In this document: positions 22,740 to 30,954 of the stretch, one piece after another
How the letters are laid out: the number at the start of each line of letters is the position of its first letter
Numbering within the stretch: position 1 is the stretch's first letter
DNA from: an uncultured Isosphaeraceae bacterium
GTDB taxonomy: Bacteria; Planctomycetota; Planctomycetia; Isosphaerales; Isosphaeraceae
DNA length: 64,000 bases
Reading direction: 5' to 3'
NCBI GenBank assembly: GCA_945957605.1
Contig: CAMFLR010000004.1
Span: 248,001-312,000, forward strand
Notes under the pieces: generated by a model
The model's input: only the letters and a program-made list of their open reading frames with translations
Databases searched by the model: none
Told to the model about the DNA's origin: nothing
Made by a program: the position numbers and the translations under genes

Positions 22740-23648
22740 TCAGGCCGTCTTGTATTCCATGGATGTCTTAAGCCTGACGTAGGGCCATCTCTGGACCCCT
22801 TCCGCCGAGAGCGCCTCTCGAATCATCGGAATTATCTGTGACGCGAAGCGCCCATATTCCGCTCGCGAAATGCTTCCATCCACGAAAACATTCACCCAGA
22901 TTGCAGCTTCCCCTGACTCGCTGCTTCCCAACTCGTAGTCCCAGTTGGCGATCCAAGGGGGGAATTGAACTTTGCGAAGCGCCTTTTCGACCTTGTGAGA
23001 CTCTTCCGAAGTAGGGAGATATGGTTCCAGGATATTGAGAATCGCCTGGAAGACGACGGCAGCGTTTCCGTATTGTTCTCTTGTCGGAGCCTTGTCCGGA
23101 GACAATTCGCTTGACAGCTCCTTGAACATTTGTATCGTTTTAAGGAGTTCCAATTGTCGAGCAGAGTTTAGTTCCGGGAAGTCTGCCGCATTAAACCCTT
23201 GCACGACTTTTGGAGTGAGCCAAAGCGCGCCACGAGTCATCGCGTCGGCGATCGAATTTACGTCGGCAACCCCGCTTTGGGAAGGAGCCCGTGAATGAAC
23301 GAAAAGGTTTCGCGCGACACGAAACGCAGCAAGAAACTTCTCCTTGGACACCTGGTCCGGAACGTCGAAGACATGCGCGACCAAGCCATGCTCGACGAAT
23401 ACCGCGAGAGGTTTTTCTCCCTCGAAGTACAACAAGAACTTGACGCCATGAATCGCCGATTCATCGGGGTACCCCCAGGAACCACCCCCCTCCATAGTTG
23501 CGCTCACTACCAATCCATCCTTAAAACGCAACTTGCCTGGGTACTGCGCCCCGCTAGCCGTCAGGAAGGTAACTGCAACCTCTCCGTCGCCCTTCTTAAA
23601 CTTTCCCTGGTCATCAAAGAGGCTGCGAAAAATGCCTGCGTCGGACAT
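22740..23648 (-). CDS. HEPN partner protein, unknown family
   Basis: A 302-aa protein whose stop is only 4 bp before the HEPN gene, so the two form an operon. The first 130 residues are beta-rich (VAVTFLTASGAQYPGKLRFK, LVVSATMEGGGSWGYPDESA, HGVKFLLYFEGEKPLAVFVE). The C-terminal part has EAAIWVNVFVDGSISRAEYG and RWPYVRLKTSMEYKT. I recall such C-terminal ends only as companions of small HEPN proteins, possibly sensor or antitoxin. Family unassigned. Confidence 0.62.
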   Translation of the reverse strand: MSDAGIFRSLFDDQGKFKKGDGEVAVTFLTASGAQYPGKLRFKDGLVVSATMEGGGSWGYPDESAIHGVKFLLYFEGEKPLAVFVEHGLVAHVFDVPDQVSKEKFLAAFRVARNLFVHSRAPSQSGVADVNSIADAMTRGALWLTPKVVQGFNAADFPELNSARQLELLKTIQMFKELSSELSPDKAPTREQYGNAAVVFQAILNILEPYLPTSEESHKVEKALRKVQFPPWIANWDYELGSSESGEAAIWVNVFVDGSISRAEYGRFASQIIPMIREALSAEGVQRWPYVRLKTSMEYKTA

Positions 23649-23834
23649 AATCAGCCTCCCTCCCTCAATCCAATGAGATCGTCTTTTGCTCTAAGTTGTT
23701 ATTTTATCAAACGGAAGCGGATCTGAAAGCGCTTATTTGGAACACAAAGATCGAATGGCACTGGGAAACCCGCTTTCCCAACAACATGAAAATGGCTGGA
23801 TGCGAAAATGGCAGAACTGCCCTAGAATTCCTGC

Positions 23835-24818
23835 ATGCTCACCGTGCAGTCCCGAAAGAATGCTGGCGATACAAAGGACTATTTCAGGCATGAGGAACGC
23901 CTGGAGGGCAAGGAAGCTCGGCCACCGCAGTGGTTCGGCCTAGGGGCTCTCCGCCTCGGTCTTCAAGGGCTGGCTGATCGCCTAGTTTTCAACCGCCTGG
24001 TTGATAACAAGCTCCCCTCGGGAAAGGGAAAGATCACCCCCCGGCGGGGTGAGAACAGCATCGTTCTTCAGGAATTCGTGTTCAACGCTCCGAAGAGCGT
24101 CTCGCTGGCTGCTGAGTTCGCTCCGCATGGCGAGAAGGTGCGAGAAGCGTTTGTCGCGTCTGTCCTCGAATCGATGGGGGAAGCCGTCGAACCGGGGGCG
24201 GCGACACGCGTACGGGTGAAAGGAGCGATGGACGACCGTAAGACCGGCGAGATTACCGGCACGCTTTTCGTCCACTCAACCAACCGTGAGCAAGAGCCAC
24301 ACCTCCACGCACACGCGACCGTTCAAAACCACACTTGGGATTCTGCGGAGGGGAAGTTCAAAGCACTCAAAGTCCACGACATTTACAAATCCATTCCTGA
24401 TATCCAGCGGGATTTCCACCGGCGGCTGAGACAGAAAGTCGAGCGGCTGGGCTATCAGACCGAGCGGAAGGGGAAATTCTGGGAAATCTCTGGCGTCTCG
24501 AAGTCCACACTGCGGAAATTCAGTTCCCGGCGCAACGCGATAGAAAGGCTCTACGACGCGGTTGCGAAAGTCACGCCGGGGTTAAGACGTAAGGCGGGGC
24601 TAATGACGCGGGATAAGAAACCACAGGTCACGGACCTCGGCAAGCTGAAAGAGGATTGGGTCAGTCTGCTGACTCCTCGTGAGATCAAAGACTTCCGCTC
24701 TCTCGCGGCTAAACCAAAGACGGGCAGGGGGCTGGAACGGAACAAATCGCGAGTTGCGCAGTTGCGGCAACTGTCTTACGATATCGCTGCACCAACGAAG
24801 GACCGCTCCCGTGGATAA
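23835..24818 (+). CDS. MOBF (TrwC/TraI-like) relaxase, nicking domain only
   Basis: A 327-aa protein with a TrwC-type start MLTVQSRKNAGDTKDYF (catalytic-position Tyr at residue 16), the segment LQEFVFNAPKSVSLAAEF of the relaxase fold, and the metal triad HLHAHATVQNHT. It is far shorter than full TrwC/TraI (about 950-1750 aa): the C-terminal helicase half is absent. Such relaxases nick oriT and pilot the strand to the coupling protein. The N-terminus is complete. The 8-bp overlap with the next gene marks an operon. Confidence 0.86.
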   Translation: MLTVQSRKNAGDTKDYFRHEERLEGKEARPPQWFGLGALRLGLQGLADRLVFNRLVDNKLPSGKGKITPRRGENSIVLQEFVFNAPKSVSLAAEFAPHGEKVREAFVASVLESMGEAVEPGAATRVRVKGAMDDRKTGEITGTLFVHSTNREQEPHLHAHATVQNHTWDSAEGKFKALKVHDIYKSIPDIQRDFHRRLRQKVERLGYQTERKGKFWEISGVSKSTLRKFSSRRNAIERLYDAVAKVTPGLRRKAGLMTRDKKPQVTDLGKLKEDWVSLLTPREIKDFRSLAAKPKTGRGLERNKSRVAQLRQLSYDIAAPTKDRSRG

Positions 24819-25179
24819 ACAACGCGACTGGAACGCAATCGAGTCCGACGACGCCGTGGACACGCTGGGACAGTATTCGCGGCCCCGCAAGCATCAAGTC
24901 CTCGCATTCTGGGCGATCACGAACGAAGGAAGGCGGTGGTATATCCCGTTCTCGTTCCCCGGCCCGCAGGATACCGGGAAATTCGAGTCGGACACATTCA
25001 CGTTGAGGTTTCAGGACCAGCTTGGCTCGAACATGGTTTTGACGATGGTCGCGAACAAGAACAATCTCAAGGAATTCGAGCGGCTGATAACGTATCTCGG
25101 CCTTGGAACGCTCGACATGATCCGCCCGCATCCGAGCTTGATAAAGTCGATCACCGTCGAGGAAGACTCAGAGGCTTGA
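24811..25179 (+). CDS. Small protein coupled to the relaxase gene
   Basis: A 122-aa protein from a GTG at 24811 inside the relaxase 3' end (8-bp overlap). It is beta-rich (KHQVLAFWAITNEGRRWYIP) and ends in an acidic tail. May be a relaxase accessory or oriT-binding partner; unknown family. The last bases overlap the convergent gene at 25168 by 12 bp. Confidence 0.6.
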   Translation: MDKQRDWNAIESDDAVDTLGQYSRPRKHQVLAFWAITNEGRRWYIPFSFPGPQDTGKFESDTFTLRFQDQLGSNMVLTMVANKNNLKEFERLITYLGLGTLDMIRPHPSLIKSITVEEDSEA

Positions 25180-25620
25180 TTGGTAAAACTCCATCGGCGG
25201 TAACTTGTTCTGCTGCCTGAGCATGTCGCCTAGCCGTCCGAAGACTTCCATGGCATGTAGCGTTGTTTGTTGAGGCTGATCGCCCTTGAACATCACCCAG
25301 CCCTTGCTTTGGACATCGTACTTGAACTGCTTCCCATTAAAACTCTGCTCAACGAACCAATCCTTGATGCGTTGGCCGTATTCCGTCCCTGGATAAGGCG
25401 CACAGCTATCGTCAAACCGGATGACACACCGGCTATCGCGTGCATGGAAGTGGATGCTTCCATTCCCAACAACGATGTTTTTTGCGTAACCGTCTGTCCA
25501 TTTTCCACGTGGACCGGTGGGGGGTGTTTTCTCGGCTTTGATTTCCTGAACAATGGGAAGCTCTTCCAAAACCGAGGAAAGCAGGGCAGGTTCATCGGTG
25601 GTCTTACGCTTACGGGCCAT
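25168..25620 (-). CDS. Leftward hypothetical protein, 150 aa
   Basis: Start at the ATG 25620 (MARKRKTTDEPALLSSVLEE); the ORF continues upstream but without a clear site. Basic N-terminus, then a possible OB-like or beta part (GNGSIHFHARDSRCVIRFDD) and a helical end (LHAMEVFGRLGDMLRQQNKL). Its convergence with the relaxase partner gene is unusual in this otherwise rightward region. Function unknown. Confidence 0.55.
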   Translation of the reverse strand: MARKRKTTDEPALLSSVLEELPIVQEIKAEKTPPTGPRGKWTDGYAKNIVVGNGSIHFHARDSRCVIRFDDSCAPYPGTEYGQRIKDWFVEQSFNGKQFKYDVQSKGWVMFKGDQPQQTTLHAMEVFGRLGDMLRQQNKLPPMEFYQSSL

Positions 25621-25804
25621 TCCCACTGCGATAGCACGACATATAACAATAGTCAAAAACTTACCACATTTGGATCAATGGCGATGTTGCTCATTATAAA
25701 CATTGCCAGATTTCCCAGCGTGGTTTCCCAGTGACTGCGAAGCCAAGGAATTGACTTCACTGACTGTTGCCGTAAATTGATATTGTTTGATCCATCGCCT
25801 ACCC

Positions 25805-25922
25805 TACCGCCCACCCAACTTGGCCCTCGGCTTTGATGCCAAGGCGGGTGGAATTATTGGGCATCGATAAGTCGACCGAGAACTTTACCCAGCAATGGGT
25901 AACGTCCTCGGTCTTTTTTTTT
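25805..25922 (+). ncRNA. Candidate structured RNA ending in an intrinsic terminator
   Basis: A first hairpin pairs CCACCC..CTTGGC (25811-25824) with GCCAAG..GGGTGG (25838-25851). A second pairs GACCGAG (25874-25880) with CTCGGTC, with an inner TTACCC/GGGTAA stem, and runs directly into eight or more T. No reading frame covers the first hairpin. Could be a small RNA, an antisense copy-number-type RNA, or a leader of the gene at 25954. Confidence 0.55.
25874..25922 (+). terminator. Intrinsic terminator
   Basis: Stem GACCGAG/CTCGGTC with a nested TTTACCC/GGGTAA stem, followed by a long T run to 25922. One of the clearest terminators in the element. Confidence 0.8.
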
Positions 25923-25953
25923 GCCCCTGTTCCACCTACTTCGGAGATTCAGA

Positions 25954-26271
25954 ATGCGTCAATTCTTCGATGCCGAGGCAGACTCTGAAAGGACGCACAC
26001 GAACCGGCCGGCTTATCGAGTCTCTAAGAGGAATGGTCTTTGCGACGTGCTCTGGCTGACAGAGAAATCTTATCTTAGGAGGCATCGGGTGCCAACAAAC
26101 TTCGCAAGTCTCCATGAATCGCTTGTACGGAGACAAACTCAATTCGATTTTCTACCAGAAAGGACGCCCCAACTACAATTTCGCTGCGTAGAGCTACCCG
26201 TCCAAGAGGCTCAGCCCGACGTTAGATCCAAACGTATACATCGCTGCGATATTTCGTCAACGCGACGTTGA
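25954..26271 (+). CDS. Doubtful ORF after the terminator
   Basis: A 105-aa frame from the ATG 25954 (MRQFFDAEADSERTHTNRPA), with GGAG nine bases upstream. Arg/Thr-rich and without clear secondary structure; nothing else is coded here. It may be an antitoxin-like small protein, or chance. Confidence 0.35.
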   Translation: MRQFFDAEADSERTHTNRPAYRVSKRNGLCDVLWLTEKSYLRRHRVPTNFASLHESLVRRQTQFDFLPERTPQLQFRCVELPVQEAQPDVRSKRIHRCDISSTRR

Positions 26272-26442
26272 AAAAAAGAGAGACGCGCGCGTCGGGCCGA
26301 AGAGTCGCAGTTCATGCCTCGCGATAGATGCGTATGGGAAATAGGAGGCGTAACCTCATAGCGTCTAATCGAGAGAAAAACACGTACTGCCTTTCTATTA
26401 GCTCTCAGTTGCCAACGAACAACTCCCCTAGGAGCACCCACG

Positions 26443-27210
26443 ATGCAGATTCCCACCGCGCAGATTTCCGTCAAGTCGTCCCGCGAATCCCTACGGGAGA
26501 AGACAGTCCAGGCCATCATGGCCGCCCAAGGACGAGGCGATCCAACGCCCAACATCAAGGTCGGCAAGCTTACGGACGGGCTCTATCCGCTGATTTTCGG
26601 CGAACATCGCCTTGAGGCGTTTAAGCGTCTGGGCAAGACGCACATCGAAGCCGATGTGGTAGACAGGCCGCTAACCGACGCGGAAGTTGCTGTCGAGCGT
26701 TTCAGAGAAAACCACGACCGCTCGGACTTTTCTCCGCGAGAACAGGCGAATCTGATCCTCACTATCATGCGTGGCGAAGGTATCGATCAGGCAGCCATTG
26801 CTGAGCGTCTAAAAATCTCACCGACGAAGGTGGCGAAACTGTTGAAGGTTTTCAAACGCCTTGCTGCTGACCTCCAGGAAGCACAGGAAGCCGGGAAACT
26901 CGGATTCGCTGAGGCTTACGAGCTTTCTGCCCTCGACGATCATAACAAGCAACGGGAACTTGCCGCCCTTTGCATAAAGGGTGTCCTTGGCCGCGAGGGC
27001 CTGAAGAAAAAGCTCAAGGTCGAACTGGGCGAGCGGGTGAGGAAGTCTAAGCCTCAGAAATTCGACGTCGAGGGCGTCAGCCTTACCGTCGATGGAGACA
27101 TGGATGCTCAAACACTTATCGAAAAGCTCAAAGAGCTGATCCGCCGCTTCCGCAAGGGCGACAAGATCGACGACGAAGACGGCCCGCTCTTCCTGGGCGT
27201 GTCGGCATAA
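26443..27210 (+). CDS. parB: ParB-like partition/nuclease protein
   Basis: A 255-aa protein with a ParB N-terminal domain: the CTPase-like segment LIFGEHRLEAFKRLGKTHIE (compare GERRxxAA), the helix-turn-helix AAIAERLKISPTKVAKLLKV and a helical dimer domain with an acidic end. TAGGAG precedes the ATG. ParB normally pairs with ParA, which I do not find here, so this may serve segregation, transcription control or a nicking role with the relaxase and T4CP next to it. The first residues lack the usual long N-terminal arm. Confidence 0.82.
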   Translation: MQIPTAQISVKSSRESLREKTVQAIMAAQGRGDPTPNIKVGKLTDGLYPLIFGEHRLEAFKRLGKTHIEADVVDRPLTDAEVAVERFRENHDRSDFSPREQANLILTIMRGEGIDQAAIAERLKISPTKVAKLLKVFKRLAADLQEAQEAGKLGFAEAYELSALDDHNKQRELAALCIKGVLGREGLKKKLKVELGERVRKSKPQKFDVEGVSLTVDGDMDAQTLIEKLKELIRRFRKGDKIDDEDGPLFLGVSA

Positions 27211-27282
27211 TCCCTCCTCGGGAATTCACGTCGGATTTATTACGAAGTCCGTACGCTTCCTCACATCGAATGAGGCCGTGCC

Positions 27283-28698
27283 ATGCTGCGCCTATTGATG
27301 GGGATGTTCAAGCGATTTTTGCTCAGTATCGGTCTAGCTCGCGAGCAAATCACACAACAATTCGTTGTCAACGGATTGGTGACCCTTCAGCAAGCATACG
27401 AAGGGATTGTCGTTACTGGGGGGACCGGAGCAGGCAAAAGCTCCGGCCCAATGCGGGAAGCGATTCTTAATCTCTTGCACATGGGCGCGGGCTTCCTCGT
27501 GCTTACGGCGAAGTCCGATGAGATTGAGGTCTGGGAGCGTTATTGCAAACAAACCGGGAGGAAGATGGAGCCGTTCGGCTGCTTCAATTTCCTTCAGCAC
27601 GAAGCTGAGACAGGCGGAATTCAGTCGGCCCGGGGGCTACTCACGGACCTTTACGACGCGATCAACCCCGGTGGGAAGGGCGACGATCCGTTCTGGCCAA
27701 ATTCTGCCCGCACGCTGCTCTCGCACGCGCTTTCATCCTGTTACTTGGGAAAGGGGGAAGTGTCGATTCATGATCTGGTGACCTGGATTTATGACCTGCC
27801 GACGTCTGAGGAGCAGTGGAACGATCTTGGCTGGCGGACCGGGTTTATCGGGTGTTGCCACGAAGGGGCTATGAGCCGTGGCGTGATGAACAAGAACCGC
27901 GACTTCGACAACGCTTTCGATTACGTCCGCGATTTCTGGCCCAAGCAGGATCAAAAAGTCAGAGGCTCGATTGTTGCCGAGGCAATGACAGTCCTTGAGC
28001 CGTTCCTCAATTCGGAGGTCTACTCATTCGTCAATGGGGAATCAACGATCACGCCTTCAGTGATTTCAGAGGGAGGGTGTGTCGTTGTCGGCACGCCGGT
28101 ACTGAAATTTCGAGAGAGCGGACGACTGATAAATATCGCTTGGAAATTAGCCACCCAACGGCATTTGTTGCGGTGCCAATCCAATCGGCCAGTTTGCATT
28201 TGCACAGACGAAGCAAACTGGTTTGCCGTCGCGGGGGTGGATGCTCTCGTTCAGTCCGTCGCCCGGTCGTCGAAAATCGTGAACTTGATGGCCTTCCAAA
28301 ACACACCCCTTCTGAAATCGAGCTTGGGCGGCGACATGGCGGAGACGGAGGTCAATGGCTGGCTTGCCAACTTTCAAAACGTCATTGCCTGCCAGAATGC
28401 CTGTCCAATCACAAATAAGTATTTCAGCACTCTCGTGGGCGAGGAGATGCAACTCACCTTCGGAGGATCATCGGGAGGAGAAGCTTACGATCCGGTCAAG
28501 GACTGGCTCGGCGAAAAGCCCAAGGGATTCAACGCGTCATGGCATCAGCACATGATGCCAATTTTACCACCGAACAAGCTGACGACGCTCAAGAAGGGAG
28601 GCCCAAGCAACAACTTTAAGGTCCAGGCTTACGTCTACTGCGGAGGCCGCAAGATCAATGGGCGAACATTCGCCCTAGCCGAGTTCTCACAGAAATAA
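27283..28698 (+). CDS. VirD4/TraD-type coupling ATPase
   Basis: A 471-aa protein with Walker A VVTGGTGAGKSSG (residues about 43-54), Walker B region VCICTDEANWF (about 306-316) and a downstream Gln-rich AFQNTPLLKSSL segment. These match type IV coupling proteins (TraG/TraD/VirD4), which pump relaxase-bound DNA to the secretion channel. The usual two N-terminal transmembrane helices are missing: the ATPase fold begins by residue 40. The following gene (28761) is a membrane protein that could supply the anchor. No VirB-type transfer channel is visible in the window. Confidence 0.82.
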   Translation: MLRLLMGMFKRFLLSIGLAREQITQQFVVNGLVTLQQAYEGIVVTGGTGAGKSSGPMREAILNLLHMGAGFLVLTAKSDEIEVWERYCKQTGRKMEPFGCFNFLQHEAETGGIQSARGLLTDLYDAINPGGKGDDPFWPNSARTLLSHALSSCYLGKGEVSIHDLVTWIYDLPTSEEQWNDLGWRTGFIGCCHEGAMSRGVMNKNRDFDNAFDYVRDFWPKQDQKVRGSIVAEAMTVLEPFLNSEVYSFVNGESTITPSVISEGGCVVVGTPVLKFRESGRLINIAWKLATQRHLLRCQSNRPVCICTDEANWFAVAGVDALVQSVARSSKIVNLMAFQNTPLLKSSLGGDMAETEVNGWLANFQNVIACQNACPITNKYFSTLVGEEMQLTFGGSSGGEAYDPVKDWLGEKPKGFNASWHQHMMPILPPNKLTTLKKGGPSNNFKVQAYVYCGGRKINGRTFALAEFSQK

Positions 28699-28760
28699 CC
28701 TCAGATGAGGCAATCAGCGAAGAAGCTTCGCTCAACACAACTAATTCATTAGGAGAGGCA

Positions 28761-29294
28761 ATGGAAGACAAACCATCGATGGTTGTTACCGGCGTTGGCC
28801 TGGCACATTTCTTCTGCTGGGCGAACTATCCCTGGCTGCGGCGGGGATGGGGAGATCGGTTTTCCGGTCTTCCGGCAGTGATCTCAGTCTTCTTCGTGAT
28901 GCCACTGACCATCGCAGAGATCGACCGAAATGGACGCGTTGCCCAATGGGCACTCCTTGCAACGCTCGGAATGTGCCTCGTTCGTCGCATTCAGAACCTG
29001 ATCTGGAAGCCCAAAGAACATCCTCACTATTCAGGGCGATCGCTCTTCAAGGGAGATGAATGGCGAGCGAAGGGAGTCAAGGAACCTCTTCTGGTTCTTG
29101 CCCTTTCAATCCTGGCGCTACCAGTTTCTCGCGGCCTCGCCGTCTATCTCGGGATCTCGGCTCTCTGCCTTTCGGCCACGGTGTCGTACGGCAAGGCATC
29201 CATCGCTGCAAAGGCAAGGCTCATGGAAGCGTCGCGTATTGAACAACTCACAATCATGAATCACTACAAGGAGATGTTCGGCAATGAGGAGTAA
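28761..29294 (+). CDS. Four-helix integral membrane protein
   Basis: A 177-aa protein with hydrophobic stretches near residues 10-28 (GLAHFFCWANYP), 38-58 (LPAVISVFFVMPLTIAEI), 62-80 (ALLATLGMCLVR) and 110-140 (LLVLALSILALPVSRGLA). Directly downstream of the coupling ATPase, GGAGAG before the ATG. It may be a membrane partner of the T4CP or of the transfer complex. Confidence 0.68.
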   Translation: MEDKPSMVVTGVGLAHFFCWANYPWLRRGWGDRFSGLPAVISVFFVMPLTIAEIDRNGRVAQWALLATLGMCLVRRIQNLIWKPKEHPHYSGRSLFKGDEWRAKGVKEPLLVLALSILALPVSRGLAVYLGISALCLSATVSYGKASIAAKARLMEASRIEQLTIMNHYKEMFGNEE

Positions 29295-29595
29295 TCAGGT
29301 TTTTACCAGCGACCAGAAAATGAATCCCAATCCGCCACCGCAAGGAAAGACGGTGGCGGACGACCAGGGCCAAACATGGGGACAGGCGGCGAAGGCCGCC
29401 CTCGCGAGCGCTGCTTTTGGTCCGCAGGCGCAAGCCCTCGCAAGGCAGGGGAGAGAGGATTTTCTGAACACGCTATGGGGTCAGAATCTCGACCGCGAGA
29501 CGGGAGCCCCGGGCGAACCGACGCAACAAATCGTCACCGACCAGATCAAGGACAACGAACACGACAAGGCCCCTGAAACAGGCCGAGGCCGCTAG
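29284..29595 (+). CDS. Polar hypothetical protein
   Basis: A 103-aa Gly/Gln/Asp-rich protein; ATG 29284 overlaps the stop of the membrane gene, an internal ATG at 29320 is also possible. AKAALASAAFGPQAQALARQ is a helical patch. Otherwise likely disordered. Unknown. Confidence 0.5.
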   Translation: MRSNQVFTSDQKMNPNPPPQGKTVADDQGQTWGQAAKAALASAAFGPQAQALARQGREDFLNTLWGQNLDRETGAPGEPTQQIVTDQIKDNEHDKAPETGRGR

Positions 29596-29604
29596 GAGTG
29601 TTCC

Positions 29605-29805
29605 ATGGAAGACCTTCAGGGACAGTTTGAGAGCATCAGGCAGTCGTTTGCGGCGATCTCTCACTTCGTCAGCAGCATCCCGTCGTACATCGCCCATGCG
29701 GGAGAACTGATTATCCGCTACGGGACCGCGATCATCCTGGCGTGGGGGTTTGCCTTCGTCCAACGGTTCTTCATGGTCGTCATTGGAATCTGGAGGCCAC
29801 GATGA
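29605..29805 (+). CDS. 66-aa single-pass membrane protein
   Basis: Helical start (FESIRQSFAAISHFVSSIPS), then a membrane segment (GTAIILAWGFAFVQRFFMVV). Overlaps the next gene as ATGA. Part of a run of small membrane proteins. Confidence 0.6.
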   Translation: MEDLQGQFESIRQSFAAISHFVSSIPSYIAHAGELIIRYGTAIILAWGFAFVQRFFMVVIGIWRPR

Positions 29806-29969
29806 TCGAGATTCTGCTCCGTCTCATCACTTTGAGCGATTTTCGAGCCATCGCCGGAGATTTGCTCAGATACCGAGCAAGTTGGGACATGCTGACATGT
29901 TTCGGCATCGTTTTGATCATCAACGCGCGTTGGTTGACTGAGAGATACCGCCGCCATGTGGAGGGCTGA
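29802..29969 (+). CDS. 55-aa membrane protein
   Basis: Start at the ATG 29802 with GGAGG upstream (MIEILLRLITLSDFRAIAGD); one hydrophobic helix (MLTCFGIVLIINARW). Ends immediately before the next ATG. Confidence 0.6.
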   Translation: MIEILLRLITLSDFRAIAGDLLRYRASWDMLTCFGIVLIINARWLTERYRRHVEG

Positions 29970-30263
29970 ATGAAAGCGTTCATCGGGTTTTTGACGCTAC
30001 CGGCGGGCGATGCAATGGTCGTCGTCGGCGAGAAGCTTGCAGAGCTCTTTTGCTTTGTCCTGCGACAGCTTTGGGCTCTGCTCAGGCTGTTCATGAGGTT
30101 GTGGTGGCGTTGGGTCGCCGTTCACTTCGCGGCTCTCTTGGTCATCACTCCCTTCGATTTCATCAATGACACGACGTCGGTTTGGGGGTGGTGTGACGAT
30201 TTCGTCGTGATCACCCTGGGACTCGCCCTATTCAGCCGCCGGAACAACACGGCAAGAAGTTAA
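29970..30263 (+). CDS. 97-aa membrane protein
   Basis: Hydrophobic and Trp-rich, with about two membrane stretches (LFCFVLRQLWALLRLFMRLW; WVAVHFAALLVITPFDFI). Starts directly after the previous stop. Function unknown. Confidence 0.58.
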   Translation: MKAFIGFLTLPAGDAMVVVGEKLAELFCFVLRQLWALLRLFMRLWWRWVAVHFAALLVITPFDFINDTTSVWGWCDDFVVITLGLALFSRRNNTARS

Positions 30264-30272
30264 GGGGGTTCG

Positions 30273-30509
30273 ATGGAGTCCAGAGAATGGAAAGCTTACG
30301 CCCACCATGACTCGATTGAATCGGTCATGACTCAGATGGAAGCATTCCGCGACGAATTTTCGCGTCTTGCTTCCACTCCCGAGCAGCAACAATTGGCAGG
30401 CCAATTCCGTAACTTCGTGGATTTGCTCTCGCCGACGCATGTCGCTCAGTTAGCTCGTCCTGCCGTTGATCGGACGTTGGCTCAGCAAGAGCCGGACCGA
30501 GGGAGGTAA
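30273..30509 (+). CDS. Small helical protein
   Basis: A 78-aa protein (MESREWKAYAHHDSIESVMT, then PTHVAQLARPAVDR). AAGGGGG-type site upstream. Unknown function. Confidence 0.55.
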   Translation: MESREWKAYAHHDSIESVMTQMEAFRDEFSRLASTPEQQQLAGQFRNFVDLLSPTHVAQLARPAVDRTLAQQEPDRGR

Positions 30510-30514
30510 TCACG

Positions 30515-30718
30515 TTGGGAACAATCCTGATTCGCATCTCCGATCTTGCCCACGACTTTCTGCGAACCGCCACCACGGTGGAGCAGAAATCGGTCGCAAC
30601 TGAACTCCTCGACCTGACCGCCGCATTGGATGCGGACGCGTTGGCCGGAGAAATCAACCAAGCGATTGCCCGCGCCTTGGAGATCGCCGGGACTCTCAAT
30701 CCCTACTGCGAAAGGTGA
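30515..30718 (+). CDS. Small helical protein, TTG start
   Basis: A 67-aa protein starting at TTG 30515, chosen because GGAGGT lies seven bases upstream. Text: ILIRISDLAHDFLRTATTVE. Its end overlaps the excisionase gene as GTGA. Confidence 0.55.
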   Translation: MGTILIRISDLAHDFLRTATTVEQKSVATELLDLTAALDADALAGEINQAIARALEIAGTLNPYCER

Positions 30719-30954
30719 GAGACGTGCGTGTAAAGGATGCGGCGAAGCGACTCGATGTCTGTCAATCCACCGTCTACGGGCTCATTGCGGCAGGCAGGTT
30801 AAAGTGCTGCCGCGTTGGGTTGGGACGTGGTGCGATCCGAGTTTCCGAGGAGCAGCTTGCCGCATACCTTTCGAGCGTCGAGTCCGGGGGCGTCACTTTG
30901 CCCCCGGCTCCGCCTTGCCCCCCTTTGAAGCATTTGCGCCCGCGTTCTTCTTGA
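30715..30954 (+). CDS. xis: Excisionase-like HTH protein
   Basis: A 79-aa protein from a GTG. Its HTH (VKDAAKRLDVCQSTVYGLIA) with a following strand pair (RVGLGRGAIRVSEEQLAAYL) is the HTH_17/Xis pattern of phage recombination directionality factors. It ends within the integrase 3' region, so the two genes overlap tail-to-tail by about 60 bp; this may make their expression mutually exclusive. Confidence 0.75.
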   Translation: MRDVRVKDAAKRLDVCQSTVYGLIAAGRLKCCRVGLGRGAIRVSEEQLAAYLSSVESGGVTLPPAPPCPPLKHLRPRSS

